A DNA stretch of 30,831 nucleotides, taken from the NCBI GenBank assembly GCA_900552335.1, contig URZL01000009.1:1-30831 (forward strand), given 5' to 3'. The stretch is from an uncultured Mycoplasmatota bacterium. Lineage in GTDB: Bacteria > Bacillota_I > Bacilli_A > RF39 > UBA660. Every line of letters begins with the position of its first letter. The first letter of the stretch is position 1. The notes under the pieces are model-generated. The model saw only the letters and a list, made by a program, of their open reading frames with translations, had not been told where the DNA came from and did not search any database. Of this stretch, positions 1 to 7,958 are shown piece by piece. The translations under genes were made by a program, and so were the position numbers.

Positions 1-22
1 TCTTTACAATATTATTGTTTTT

Positions 23-43
23 AGCAAAGATTCTTTGCTTTTC
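23..43 (+). terminator. possible weak terminator hairpin
   Basis: A 7-bp stem (AGCAAAG / CTTTGCT) with a 3-base loop is followed by a short T run on the plus strand. A gene arriving from the left edge could end here, but none is visible and the T run is short. Confidence 0.25.
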
Positions 44-62
44 TACAAATTGTAAGTTGTAG

Positions 63-180
63 TTAACCTATTAATTTTATTGTTCTTTTTTCTATATGTT
101 CCTTTATAGCTTCTGCAATAATTTTGTGTCCTTTTTCATTTGGGTGTATTCCATCATCACATAGTAGATTTGAATAATTT
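63..180 (-). pseudogene. C-terminal remnant of an SGNH/GDSL hydrolase
   Basis: The minus strand reads through about 35 codons ending in TAA at 63-65, and the peptide contains DGIHPNEKGHKIIAEAI. This is the last conserved block of SGNH/GDSL esterases, where the Asp and His of the catalytic triad lie in a DxxH motif. The frame has no start codon and runs back into the end of the flavodoxin gene, so the first part of the hydrolase, with the catalytic Ser, is missing. I infer that the upstream part was deleted or replaced when the flavodoxin gene came to lie here. A chance match is unlikely because the block is nearly a family consensus, but it is short. Confidence 0.6.
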
Positions 181-699
181 TTATTTCTCCTCGTATAATA
201 TTACAATTTGTTCTAATGTTTTTAAATCATCTTTATTTGGATGTGATATTGCTTTATCAAAGTTAGCAATTAATTTATCAATGTTAAGTGAAATATTATT
301 TTGTTCTCTCATTTTTTCATATCTTTCTCTAACTGATAATGGCATTTTACCTTGACACATAAAAGTACCCATTATTGTATTGCTACTATCAATATTCTTT
401 TTTACATTATTAATAATACCCTCAAAATATTTTTCACTTTCGCCATATCCTGCTGTCCCAAATAAAAATATTTTTTTGTTTTTTAATTTATTTAAAAAAT
501 CTATTGTTAGATGATCAGCATTTCCTTTTTCTGTCCAAAAACCAATATAAATTACATTACTTAATACAGCATCAATTTTATCCACTGTACCATAATAATC
601 ACACTTATTTTGAGGTAAAGTATTATAGATTGCCTCTGCAAGTTTTTTTGTATTTCCTGTTTTACTACTATAAATTATTGAATATCTTTCTCTTTTCAT
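181..699 (-). CDS. flavodoxin family protein (BilS-like?)
   Basis: This 172-residue protein has the flavodoxin fold signature: a first beta strand followed by the FMN phosphate loop SSKTGNT (residues 11-17), then GFWTEKGNAD (about 53-62) and GTAGYG (81-86), which fit the other FMN-contacting loops. It has no signal peptide and should be a cytoplasmic electron carrier. The GFW and late MCQGK / RERYE motifs resemble the flavodoxin subgroup that in some gut Firmicutes sits beside bilirubin reductase (BilS), but no reductase gene is visible here, so that name is only a possibility. The start codon at 699 has GGAG ten bases upstream. Its stop overlaps the start of the SGNH-hydrolase remnant. The membrane protein gene ends 40 bases upstream in the same direction, so the two may be cotranscribed. 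Confidence 0.8.
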   Translation of the reverse strand: MKRERYSIIYSSKTGNTKKLAEAIYNTLPQNKCDYYGTVDKIDAVLSNVIYIGFWTEKGNADHLTIDFLNKLKNKKIFLFGTAGYGESEKYFEGIINNVKKNIDSSNTIMGTFMCQGKMPLSVRERYEKMREQNNISLNIDKLIANFDKAISHPNKDDLKTLEQIVILYEEK

Positions 700-739
700 A
701 ATACATAATCTCCTTTTTCTTTATTATCAAAATTGTAAT

Positions 740-1243
740 TTATCTTTTAACTTTTTTAATAAATAGGAAGTAAACGATTATAGGTATTATTATTAAATCT
801 GGTATAGTAAATGTTCTAACTAGTATATAATTTCCAATAATTGTTACTAAAATAATTCCTATTGATATAAATTTGGCAAATAATCCTTCTTCTTTTGTTT
901 TCCAAGTAAAATAAGCAAATAAAGGCGATAAACAAGAAAATATTGTCCAACCTTTGATAAAATTCCAGCTATATACTGCATTTGTTAATTCTGCTGTTAC
1001 ATAGTATGAAATTAGCATTCCTATACAAAATGGAAATATATTTATCATTGCTTTTTTCCTTGTATCACTATATATCGAAATCAATATTCCTAATAGTACC
1101 CATATTGGTAAATCTGAAAACATATATCCAAGTGTCATCATAAATAAATTGCCAACAAAAAGTATATCCAATAATTTGCTTATTATTCCTAAAATAGCAC
1201 CTATAAAAAATAATGAAATAGGATTTAATATATATTTCTTCAT
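740..1243 (-). CDS. small multi-pass membrane protein, unknown function
   Basis: The 167-residue product is almost entirely hydrophobic, with about five membrane-spanning stretches (near residues 8-28, 32-56, 67-85, 96-113 and 125-160) and a short basic C-terminus (KKVKR). The pattern GAILGIISKLLDI followed by LPIWVLLGILISIYS recalls the small DUF6518-type integral membrane proteins of Firmicutes, an assignment I make from memory of the family and cannot confirm. There is no catalytic motif. GTGAG about six bases before the ATG at 1243 can serve as ribosome binding site. It lies between the phage-type module and the flavodoxin gene and shares their direction, so it may mark the first non-phage gene on this side. 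Confidence 0.65.
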   Translation of the reverse strand: MKKYILNPISLFFIGAILGIISKLLDILFVGNLFMMTLGYMFSDLPIWVLLGILISIYSDTRKKAMINIFPFCIGMLISYYVTAELTNAVYSWNFIKGWTIFSCLSPLFAYFTWKTKEEGLFAKFISIGIILVTIIGNYILVRTFTIPDLIIIPIIVYFLFIKKVKR

Positions 1244-1295
1244 AAATTATCTCACTTTCAAATTACTATTTGTTTGTTAGTTTTATTATATCATA

Positions 1296-1709
1296 CTAAT
1301 TGCTTTTTCTTACTGCAATTTTAGTTTTATCGTAAACATTAATATAATCTACTATCCACTCTGGAATTTCATCATCATTGTTGGCTTTTAATTCTTTTAC
1401 AAAAGCTCTTAAACTATTAGCATTTACTTGCTCTTGTACCAAGTCGCCCGCATTATTGGCTCTTAAAGCCTCAAAGAGCTCTGGTTTCTTGTCAGCCTTG
1501 GCAGATGCGTAAGTATCTACTTTTAGGCTGTAAGTGTGTCCATTTCGCTTGAAAGAGTCTAGTTCTGCTGTAAGCATTGCTGCAACTAGATCCTGTTCTA
1601 CCGATTCTATTAGAGCATTTGTTTCTTTTAGTGAAAGCTCTAGTTGTTCTTTTTCATCTCTTAATTCTTGAAGTCTATCTGCCATTTGTAAATCTATACT
1701 ATTTTCCAT
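1296..1709 (-). CDS. small phage protein, coiled coil plus conserved C-terminal part
   Basis: The protein is about 137 residues: an N-terminal coiled coil rich in Glu/Leu/Lys (about 5-45), then a compact region with FKRNGHTYSL and TYASAKADKKPELFEALR, ending in EIPEWIVDYINVYDKTKIAVRK. This layout is common among small early-gene proteins of Firmicutes siphophages, loosely related to Gp157-type proteins; the exact family is uncertain and the function unknown. A GTG fifteen bases upstream would extend the frame, but it lies in the GTGAGG that makes a good ribosome binding site for the ATG at 1709, so I chose the ATG. The start overlaps the end of the preceding gene by 11 bases, which indicates translational coupling. 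It is the last gene of the helicase-methyltransferase operon. Confidence 0.75.
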   Translation of the reverse strand: MENSIDLQMADRLQELRDEKEQLELSLKETNALIESVEQDLVAAMLTAELDSFKRNGHTYSLKVDTYASAKADKKPELFEALRANNAGDLVQEQVNANSLRAFVKELKANNDDEIPEWIVDYINVYDKTKIAVRKSN

Positions 1710-2043
1710 TTTCTTTTTCCTCACTTTCGGTTTTTAATTCTTCCATAGATGCTTCCTCTTTTATTTTTTTAGCTTTTTGATTTCTTCGCTCATCAGCATC
1801 ACATTCTTTTTGTAATTCTGCTATTTCTGTTTCAAGATTATTGATTACTATTCTTGTTTTTTCAATACGATTAAAATCTCTAGTTGAGATTGAGTTTAGA
1901 CAAATAATGTATTGCTGTCTTAATGTATCTATTTGTCTAGTTAGTCTTGGATATTTTTCTTTCATATCCACTAACTCCATAACTCTTTGATGACCTATTT
2001 CCCATACTTGGTCTAATACTTCTTGTGTAATAATTGATTTCAT
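1699..2043 (-). CDS. small coiled-coil phage-type protein
   Basis: I do not recognise this 114-residue protein. It begins with MKSIITQEVLDQVWEIG, has a helical, strongly charged middle that is likely to form a coiled coil (about residues 55-90), and ends in a very acidic Glu/Lys-rich tail. No catalytic motif is visible. Its ATG overlaps the methyltransferase stop as ATGA, and its own end overlaps the next start, so it is translationally coupled on both sides and probably works with, or at the same time as, the methyltransferase and helicase. Confidence 0.65.
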   Translation of the reverse strand: MKSIITQEVLDQVWEIGHQRVMELVDMKEKYPRLTRQIDTLRQQYIICLNSISTRDFNRIEKTRIVINNLETEIAELQKECDADERRNQKAKKIKEEASMEELKTESEEKENGK

Positions 2044-3560
2044 TGTTCTTCTCCTTCAAATAAATTTATAAATATTTTTTCTAATACATTTACTACAATT
2101 GAGTTTCCAGCTTGTTTATAAAGTTGAGTATTGCTTATACCTGCATCTCTAGCTTTATAAAAATCTTCATCATCAAATCCCATAAGTCGCCAACACTCAA
2201 GTGGTGTTAATTTTCTTATTCTCAAACTTGGCTCCTTGATTTTCTGTAAAAGATTATTAGACTGAGTATGGATACACGTTGATATGCCATCTGTATTTAA
2301 TACTTCTTTGGCTTTATTGTGCCATCCTTCTCGTTCTAGTGGTTTCTCATATTTTATTTTCTTTTCTACAACAACTCCTACATCAAGTGTTGTTTTTAGT
2401 GTTTGAATTTTATCTTTTTGAACTACACCTCTTTTTTGATGAGGCCTATTGATATATACGCCATCGCCATCTGTTGCCTCGGCATAACCTTTCTTTGTTG
2501 CTTCCGGAATAAGTATGGCTGTTTTAAAACCTTCCGGTCTAGTTGTTACTGTTGGTGATACTCCTGTTTTATTTAGTTTTTTATTAAACGCATCAATCGT
2601 ATCCCCATTCTCACAAATATTTTCATTTGCAACTTTGTAGGCTTGATTGTATAGCCTTGGTTCTTTTATAAGATGAGCTGCCGAAGATGTCTTGCTACCA
2701 CATTCTCCAGTAATCGTTTTAGCAACGTCTTTAACTTCTGTTTTATTGTATGGATTGAATATATCTGGTATATAACCTTTTTCTTCAATAAATTCATCAT
2801 ACTTTCTTTTAACATAGTTATCTTCTGGTCTTGATCCTGCTGTAGTTTTTATTGTGTTAGCAACTCTATCATCATCAAGACTATGTGGTTTGAAACATTT
2901 TCCCCTAACATAACCATTTCTATTTGTCATATCAGAAAAAGTTTTAATCATTCGATCACTCAAATAATACTTTTCATCGACTTCATCTTCTAATAGATCT
3001 TTAAGTTTTAACTTAAGAACCTCTTTCTCTGGGAATGTATACTCTTTGTCTACATCTTTCCTTATAGATACGATGAAAACTCGTTCTCTGTGTTGGGGAA
3101 TACCGTAATCTTTGGCATCTAGTACTTGCCAATAGTTGTTGTATCCCGCACACTCCAAATCATTCAAAATGCTTTCAAAAGTATCTTTAAATTTTTTACT
3201 TGTTAAGGCTTTGACATTTTCTATCAATGAATATTTAGGTTTCTTTTCTTTTAAGATGCGAAGCCCATCATAATAAAGTCCACTACGTGTTCCTTCATGA
3301 ATGCCCGCTTGTTTTCCTGCTATTGAAATATCTTGACAAGGAAATCCCCAAGTCATCAAATCAAAATCTGGAAGTTCCTTTTCATTGATCTTTGTTATAT
3401 CCCAGTAATTTTTTATTTCTGGTTCTTCGTGTACTGCTGAATAACTTTTACTAGCATATTTATCTATCTCGCTATAACCTACGAGTTCATAATCTATGCC
3501 AATTCTTTTTAGTGCTTTTTCTGGTCCTCCTATCCCTGAAAATAGACTAAAAAGTTTCAA
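2040..3560 (-). CDS. C5-cytosine DNA methyltransferase, phage type
   Basis: This 506-residue enzyme transfers a methyl group from S-adenosylmethionine to C5 of cytosine in DNA. The family motifs are in order: FSGIGG (7-12, cofactor binding), PCQDIS (74-79, catalytic Cys75), ENV (114-116), QHRERVFIV (156-164) and QAGNSIVV (483-490). The stretch between QHRER and QAGN is unusually long and holds about five degenerate copies of a short VxxTIxT-like motif (near 232, 279, 335, 385 and 426), which should form the target-recognition region. The start is TTG at 3560, nine bases after an AAGGAG site; no better ATG exists before motif I. No restriction nuclease is adjacent, so this is probably an orphan phage methylase that guards against host restriction or marks element DNA. 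It lies 4 bases after the helicase gene. Confidence 0.93.
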   Translation of the reverse strand: MKLFSLFSGIGGPEKALKRIGIDYELVGYSEIDKYASKSYSAVHEEPEIKNYWDITKINEKELPDFDLMTWGFPCQDISIAGKQAGIHEGTRSGLYYDGLRILKEKKPKYSLIENVKALTSKKFKDTFESILNDLECAGYNNYWQVLDAKDYGIPQHRERVFIVSIRKDVDKEYTFPEKEVLKLKLKDLLEDEVDEKYYLSDRMIKTFSDMTNRNGYVRGKCFKPHSLDDDRVANTIKTTAGSRPEDNYVKRKYDEFIEEKGYIPDIFNPYNKTEVKDVAKTITGECGSKTSSAAHLIKEPRLYNQAYKVANENICENGDTIDAFNKKLNKTGVSPTVTTRPEGFKTAILIPEATKKGYAEATDGDGVYINRPHQKRGVVQKDKIQTLKTTLDVGVVVEKKIKYEKPLEREGWHNKAKEVLNTDGISTCIHTQSNNLLQKIKEPSLRIRKLTPLECWRLMGFDDEDFYKARDAGISNTQLYKQAGNSIVVNVLEKIFINLFEGEEQ

Positions 3561-3564
3561 GTTA

Positions 3565-4977
3565 TTATTCTCCTTTCTTGAAATAATCTCGCCAGTTATC
3601 TACAATGTTTTTTGCTATATCTTGTTTACTTTCAAGTGCTTTCAATATTTTTTCATCTACTGTTTCAGTAGCAATTAAGTTAATGTAGGTACAAGTATTT
3701 TTTTGTCCTATTCTATGAGTCCTTGCAATTGCTTGACTATAATTTGCATAGTTAAAATCTAGACTATAAAAAACAGCAGTATCAGCTGCCGTTAGTGTTA
3801 TTCCTAGTCCAGCTGTTTGTATCTGGGCTATAAATAATTTTATATTGTTGTCATTTTGAAACTTGCTACACATTTCACTTCGTTCTTCTGTTTTAATTTC
3901 GCCAGTTATATATGAATATCTAATCTCCATTTCTCTAGCTAATGACTTAATAGATTCTATTTCTGGAATAAATCTAGCAAATATAACAAGTTTCTTTTTA
4001 TTGTCGATTATAACATCTTCCATTATGTCTTTTAACTCATTAAGTTTTGATTTTGATATAACTTGCATTCTGCCTTCATCATCTTTGACATGACCTCCTG
4101 CTATTTGAGATAATCTCATCAATTTTGTTAAGACATTTGTTGCTGTTATTTCTCCATCCATAAGTTCTGCATAACTTTCTTTAACTACTGTATCATAGAT
4201 TTTTCTCGCTGTAGGTTCCAGTTCACAATATCTATTTAAAAATATTTGTTTTGGCAAATCTAGTGCTTCTTCCTTTGTGATTCTATATGCTACACTATGA
4301 GCTTTACTTGTTAATTCGTCCATATTTTTATATCTCAATATTTGATGATTATAGTAACCACCCATCACGGCATAATGATTTCTGAAAGCATAAAAACTTA
4401 ACCCAAAGATATTAGGATCTAAAAACTTCCACTGACTAAACACATCCATTGGACTATTTTGTACTGGAGTTCCTGTTAATATAATTTTATATTTTGCTTT
4501 TACTCCTAATCTATGAATGGTCTTACTTTGTGAAGCACTTGGATTTTTTATCTTTTGTGATTCATCACAAATAATAATATCTGGCTTATAAATATTTAAT
4601 TCTTTTTCCATTCTCCAAGTTGCTTCATAATTGATAATGGCAACCTTTAATCCTATCTTATGACATAATAGTTTCAGCTTATCCTTTCGCTTACTCATTG
4701 TTGTTCCTATGATTGCTTCAATACAATAATCAAAGTCTGCAAACTTTTTAAATTCTTCCAGCCATACACCAATAATTGACGTTGGACATATTACCAGGAC
4801 TCTCTCAATCTTTTTGTCATTAAATAATTGTCCTGTTATTGCTATTGATGTAAGACTCTTACCAAGCCCCATATCCATTAAAAGTGCAGCACAACCTTGT
4901 TCTTCTAACTTTTGAAGTGCAAAATTAAATGCTATCTTTTGATGCTGATAGGGATTTGCTTTTATTGGCAGTTTCAT
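3565..4977 (-). CDS. SNF2-type DEAD/DEAH helicase, phage type
   Basis: This 470-residue protein is a short SF2 ATPase of the SNF2 family, a class of ATP-driven DNA translocases. It shows an N-terminal Q-like region (NPYQHQKIAFNFA, 8-20), Walker A GLGKS (37-41), DESQ as motif II (138-141), LTGTPVQN (167-174) and a C-terminal motif VI, QAIARTHRIGQ (415-425). It has no extra DNA-binding domain and so matches the compact helicases found in the replication/recombination part of Firmicutes phages. The start is ATG at 4977 with GGAG ten bases upstream. It overlaps the preceding small gene by 53 bases and is followed 4 bases later by the methyltransferase, so all are coexpressed. A VRR-NUC nuclease, the usual neighbour in such phages, is not present. 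Confidence 0.92.
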   Translation of the reverse strand: MKLPIKANPYQHQKIAFNFALQKLEEQGCAALLMDMGLGKSLTSIAITGQLFNDKKIERVLVICPTSIIGVWLEEFKKFADFDYCIEAIIGTTMSKRKDKLKLLCHKIGLKVAIINYEATWRMEKELNIYKPDIIICDESQKIKNPSASQSKTIHRLGVKAKYKIILTGTPVQNSPMDVFSQWKFLDPNIFGLSFYAFRNHYAVMGGYYNHQILRYKNMDELTSKAHSVAYRITKEEALDLPKQIFLNRYCELEPTARKIYDTVVKESYAELMDGEITATNVLTKLMRLSQIAGGHVKDDEGRMQVISKSKLNELKDIMEDVIIDNKKKLVIFARFIPEIESIKSLAREMEIRYSYITGEIKTEERSEMCSKFQNDNNIKLFIAQIQTAGLGITLTAADTAVFYSLDFNYANYSQAIARTHRIGQKNTCTYINLIATETVDEKILKALESKQDIAKNIVDNWRDYFKKGE

Positions 4978-5125
4978 TTTTTATCTCTCCTTTCTTTTCC
5001 TTACTGCCCTCTTTGGTTTCTTCTTTTAAATCCAAGTTAAAGATGGAATATATCTTTTGCTCATCAGCTCCTAGAAAGTCTGCGACAAGTGGTAATGTTC
5101 CCTTTACTTGAATTTTAGGTTTCAT
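4925..5125 (-). CDS. small charged protein, unknown function
   Basis: A 66-residue protein that I do not recognise. The N-terminal half (KPKIQVKGTLPLVADFLGAD) looks folded; the C-terminal half is a low-complexity Lys/Glu/Ser tail. I placed the start at the ATG at 5125 because a near-perfect AAGGAGG lies eight bases before it; longer frames would put that site inside the gene. The tail overlaps the helicase gene by 53 bases, and the low-complexity sequence may reflect this shared coding. It follows the ArpU-like gene by 50 bases. Confidence 0.6.
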   Translation of the reverse strand: MKPKIQVKGTLPLVADFLGADEQKIYSIFNLDLKEETKEGSKEKKGEIKNETANKSKSLSASKDSI

Positions 5126-5175
5126 TGGCATCACCTCCTTTACTGCAAAATAAAAAGAAACCAAAGTAGTTCCTT

Positions 5176-5610
5176 TTAATCACAATAAACTTCGACACCT
5201 AATGCCATAGCAAATTTTATATAGGCATTCTTTTTTAACTCTCTAAAATTCCTCAGACACATATGACATTGTGGCATTATTTGTTCATCGGATAATGTCA
5301 TATCAGTTAGATATTTCAAATACAAGTATTTTCTTTCATCTTCATCAAGTCTGTTAAATGCTGTTATAATTTTATTAACGTATTCTTCTATCTTTCCTTC
5401 TAAAATTATTTTTTTAATTACATAATTTTCAACGCTTGACTGTGTATTTCTTACTGACGAACTTCCTCCAAAGGATAATCCATATTTAGCTGTCATCCTT
5501 GGTAATTGATTTTCTTCTAATCTCAATAATAACAACTTGTATAAATTCATCATGTTTTTTACTGCATTTTTAGTTTCTACATAATTTACTGACTCAAATA
5601 TATCTGTCAT
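5176..5610 (-). CDS. ArpU-like phage transcriptional regulator
   Basis: The 144-residue protein has the length and layout of ArpU/RinA-type late regulators of Gram-positive phages: an N-terminal helical region, a Ser/Gly-rich linker (about 46-60), then a sigma-like helix-turn-helix half with FNRLDEDERKYLYLKYL, a helix carrying LSDEQI and the recognition helix LRNFRELKKNAYIKFA. Proteins of this family usually control the packaging/lysis genes, but none follow here, so it may act on its own operon or on an outside target. Unlike the usual arrangement, where this gene follows the replication genes, it stands first in its operon. Ribosome binding is weak (GGAAAG), and a terminator separates it from the recombinase. 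Confidence 0.75.
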   Translation of the reverse strand: MTDIFESVNYVETKNAVKNMMNLYKLLLLRLEENQLPRMTAKYGLSFGGSSSVRNTQSSVENYVIKKIILEGKIEEYVNKIITAFNRLDEDERKYLYLKYLTDMTLSDEQIMPQCHMCLRNFRELKKNAYIKFAMALGVEVYCD

Positions 5611-5685
5611 AGTTCGTTTTCTTTCCTTTCTTAGATACTACTTGGGTACTGCTTTTTTACTACTAAAAACTACATTTTTTTACAC

Positions 5686-5722
5686 ACAAAAAAGAAATGC
5701 TTGTATTTCAAAGTATTTCTTT
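5686..5722 (-). terminator. terminator after the serine recombinase gene
   Basis: On the minus strand a 12-bp stem (AAAGAAATACTT with AAGCATTTCTTT, one G-T pair) and an 8-base loop are followed by a T run. It lies 70 bases after the recombinase stop and insulates the ArpU-led operon, which must therefore have its own promoter between here and 5610. Confidence 0.7.
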
Positions 5723-5792
5723 AATCTCCCTATAACAGTTTCTCTCTATACCATTATACATTATTTTTGTCTTTTTTTGTTGAAATCCGTCG

Positions 5793-7571
5793 CTATATGG
5801 TAATTATTGTGTATTTTTGTTTTTTATATGTAGTGGTATTTTTTATTGGCATAATTTTAACAATCTTATTAGCATCCATTTCTCCGAATTTTATATCATC
5901 TATTTCAACTTCTAAAGTATTAACTTTATAGTATTTTTTTAGGTTTACTATAAATTCTGTTATTTCTTTTTTAGTTTTTACTGGTGATACCAATATGTTT
6001 TTATCATCTTTCTTGATTGTCATATCCATAAGTTTTTCTTTAAGCATAAATGCTAAATTAAATATCTTGTTTTCTCTAAATTTTATACCAGTTATTTTAA
6101 CATCTTTTTTCTTTGGATCGTACTTTATTTCCATTTGATCCACATATTCAGCAACTATGATTCTTTTTTGCTCTTTATCTAGGTTATTCCAAATGTCACT
6201 TGCCTGTGAATAATATAAATCACTCTGGCGTTTGTTTATTTCTTTAATGGTAGCATAAAGTGATATGTCCATATCTTCTGTAATTCTTACATCTCTAGTA
6301 ACTTTTTTTCGTATCTCATTATTTATTGATTCTCTTTTTAGTGACATATATCTCATTTCTTCTTTGAATTCATTTTCAGGAATAAATCCATCAAAGTATC
6401 CTTTTTTGACTCTAGCCTCACGCTTATCTAATTCGGATAACATTTTTTGATACATCTCGCCATTTTCACATTCTTGCGATTTATTTGATATAGGTATCGT
6501 TCCTATGTCTGCTATTATAAAATAATCTAATAATTCATTTAATTCTTTGACAAAGGCTTCTTCTATTTTCGTTTCAGGTACATATCCTACGCCCTTGCAT
6601 CTAGTACATATATAATAACAATATTTTATTCCATTTCTACTTTTACCAGGTGTTCCTCCTAGGACATCATGTCCACAACAAGGGCATTTTATTTTTTGCA
6701 TAAATATATATGTTTGTTTTCTCTTGTTATGTAATTGATTTTTTCTATATTGCTCCTGCATTGCATTCCATGTTACTTCATCTATAATTGCTGGTACATT
6801 TATAATTGATTCTTCCCCAGTTTCTTCTTCAGCAAATTTATTATGAAATCTTCCAACATAGAATTCATTATGTAACATTACTTCTATGCCTCTCCTTGTA
6901 AATTTCTTATTACCAGGATATTCTTTATTTATTATATCTTTAACTTGCTCACATGAATTTCCTTGAAGATATAACTCGAAGATTCTTTTTACATATGGTG
7001 CATTTTCTTCATCTATAACAACTCGCTTTTTGTCTGGTCCTTCTGTATCTCTTTTATATCCGAATGCTACTGATGAGAAATGATGTTTTTCATATGCTCC
7101 TATCATTCCTAGTCTTGTTCTTTCAGATATTACATCCAGTTCATATTCGCCATGAGCTGCTTCCATATTTATTTGGTACTTTCCAACTGCTGTATTAAAG
7201 TCTAGGTCATTCCATGATGTTACTATTCTGCAATTAAATTGTTTTGCAACTGCTATAACTTTTTGTGTATTAGCAACCCCTCTTACTAATCTATCTAGTC
7301 GCCATACTACTATGACATTTATTTTACCGAGTCTAATATCATTTAATAATTTTTGAAAGTTTTTTCTTTTGTCTAGATATTTACCAGATATTCCGGGATC
7401 CCCATATGTATCGTATACATGAAATCCTCGGTTTTCACATAACCTTCTTAAGTCTTTTTCTTGTTCTTCATAGCTGTGTCCTTCTCGAGCTTGGTCGAAT
7501 GTTGATACACGCAAGTATATTCCTGCTATCCATTCCTTTGGTTCATTTTTACGCATTTTAAAAGATACCAT
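5793..7571 (-). CDS. large serine recombinase (site-specific integrase)
   Basis: The 592-residue protein has the resolvase-type catalytic domain, with the active serine in YLRVST (Ser23) and the Arg-bearing WRLDRLVRG (90-98). A recombinase domain (about 165-270), a zinc-ribbon with paired cysteines at 296/299 and 322/325, and a long helical C-terminal part complete the typical order of large serine integrases and ICE/phage recombinases. It should cut and rejoin attP/attB sites without host factors. I start at the ATG at 7571 because AGAGG sits ten bases upstream; an ATG 18 bases earlier lacks a ribosome binding site. It overlaps the end of the small leader gene, and both run from the promoter at 7800-7828. 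It ends before a good terminator. Confidence 0.93.
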   Translation of the reverse strand: MVSFKMRKNEPKEWIAGIYLRVSTFDQAREGHSYEEQEKDLRRLCENRGFHVYDTYGDPGISGKYLDKRKNFQKLLNDIRLGKINVIVVWRLDRLVRGVANTQKVIAVAKQFNCRIVTSWNDLDFNTAVGKYQINMEAAHGEYELDVISERTRLGMIGAYEKHHFSSVAFGYKRDTEGPDKKRVVIDEENAPYVKRIFELYLQGNSCEQVKDIINKEYPGNKKFTRRGIEVMLHNEFYVGRFHNKFAEEETGEESIINVPAIIDEVTWNAMQEQYRKNQLHNKRKQTYIFMQKIKCPCCGHDVLGGTPGKSRNGIKYCYYICTRCKGVGYVPETKIEEAFVKELNELLDYFIIADIGTIPISNKSQECENGEMYQKMLSELDKREARVKKGYFDGFIPENEFKEEMRYMSLKRESINNEIRKKVTRDVRITEDMDISLYATIKEINKRQSDLYYSQASDIWNNLDKEQKRIIVAEYVDQMEIKYDPKKKDVKITGIKFRENKIFNLAFMLKEKLMDMTIKKDDKNILVSPVKTKKEITEFIVNLKKYYKVNTLEVEIDDIKFGEMDANKIVKIMPIKNTTTYKKQKYTIITI

Positions 7572-7770
7572 TTTTATCAATCCTCTCATTTAATAAACTT
7601 GGTATCTTTTTATTTTTAATTATTTTGTTTTTTAATTCTTCAAACATCTGTAACAATTCACTTTTGTGAAGTATCAGATAATTGCTGTTAAATTCATTAG
7701 CTTGTTCTTCTGTACTAAATCGCATATAGTAACATACATTGTCAGCTAATATAATAACTTTTCTTTTCAT
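7558..7770 (-). CDS. small protein coupled to the serine recombinase
   Basis: This 70-residue protein (MKRKVIILADNVCYYMRFSTEEQANEF...) has an alpha/beta N-terminal half and a Lys-rich C-terminal half. I do not recognise it. It has an excellent AAGGAGG site, is the first gene after the recombinase promoter and overlaps the recombinase start, so it is expressed together with it. That position, size and charge would suit a recombination directionality factor or a regulator of excision, but this is inference; it has no clear helix-turn-helix. Confidence 0.65.
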   Translation of the reverse strand: MKRKVIILADNVCYYMRFSTEEQANEFNSNYLILHKSELLQMFEELKNKIIKNKKIPSLLNERIDKNGIF

Positions 7771-7799
7771 TGCTTTCCTCCTTGCCTCTGGCTATCGCC

Positions 7800-7828
7800 A
7801 TTATAACCATTATAACAGTTTCTGTTAA
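7800..7828 (-). promoter_or_regulatory. promoter with overlapping palindromic operator
   Basis: On the minus strand a -35 box TTAACA (7823-7828), a 17-base spacer and a -10 box TATAAT (7800-7805) precede the recombinase leader gene. A second TATAAT lies at 7809-7814 as part of a GTTATAATG direct repeat. The palindrome TAACAG-AAA-CTGTTA (7813-7827) covers the -35 box and part of the spacer, where a bound repressor would block transcription. No repressor gene is present in this stretch. Confidence 0.75.
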
Positions 7829-7893
7829 CAATAACATTCCCATCTTTCTAACAGATTTATAACACTTTTTTAACAACTTTTTAATCCGTTTCT

Positions 7894-7910
7894 AACGATT
7901 ATGTATCGTT
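7894..7910. repeat. inverted repeat, possible operator or att-arm
   Basis: AACGAT and ATCGTT are separated by five bases. The repeat lies about 65 bases upstream of the -35 box of the recombinase promoter in a stretch that also holds several TAAC-containing direct repeats (7803-7896). It could be a second operator or part of the recombinase attachment site. Confidence 0.4.
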
Positions 7911-7958
7911 TTACTGTATTATGTGGTTTCTTGAGGCAGGATTCACAATGCTCTATTT

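Larger units (their letters stand above)
1296..7830 (-). mobile_element. phage-derived integrative module or prophage remnant
   Basis: All eight genes here point the same way and are of phage or integrative-element type: a large serine recombinase with a small leader gene, then an ArpU-like late regulator, a small protein, a SNF2 helicase, a C5-cytosine methyltransferase and two small coiled-coil proteins. A terminator separates the recombinase unit from the rest. There are no packaging, capsid, tail or lysis genes and no repressor. The outer limits are estimates: the left one is the last phage-type stop codon, the right one is the recombinase promoter. I could not recognise a duplicated attachment core. 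It may be a remnant, a satellite-like element, or one end of a larger element that lies outside this stretch. Confidence 0.65.

Noticed and set aside
2040..4977. DISARM-like defence system (SNF2 helicase plus C5 methyltransferase)
   Set aside because: The helicase is a compact phage type, the other DISARM components are missing and the neighbours are an ArpU-like regulator and small phage proteins.
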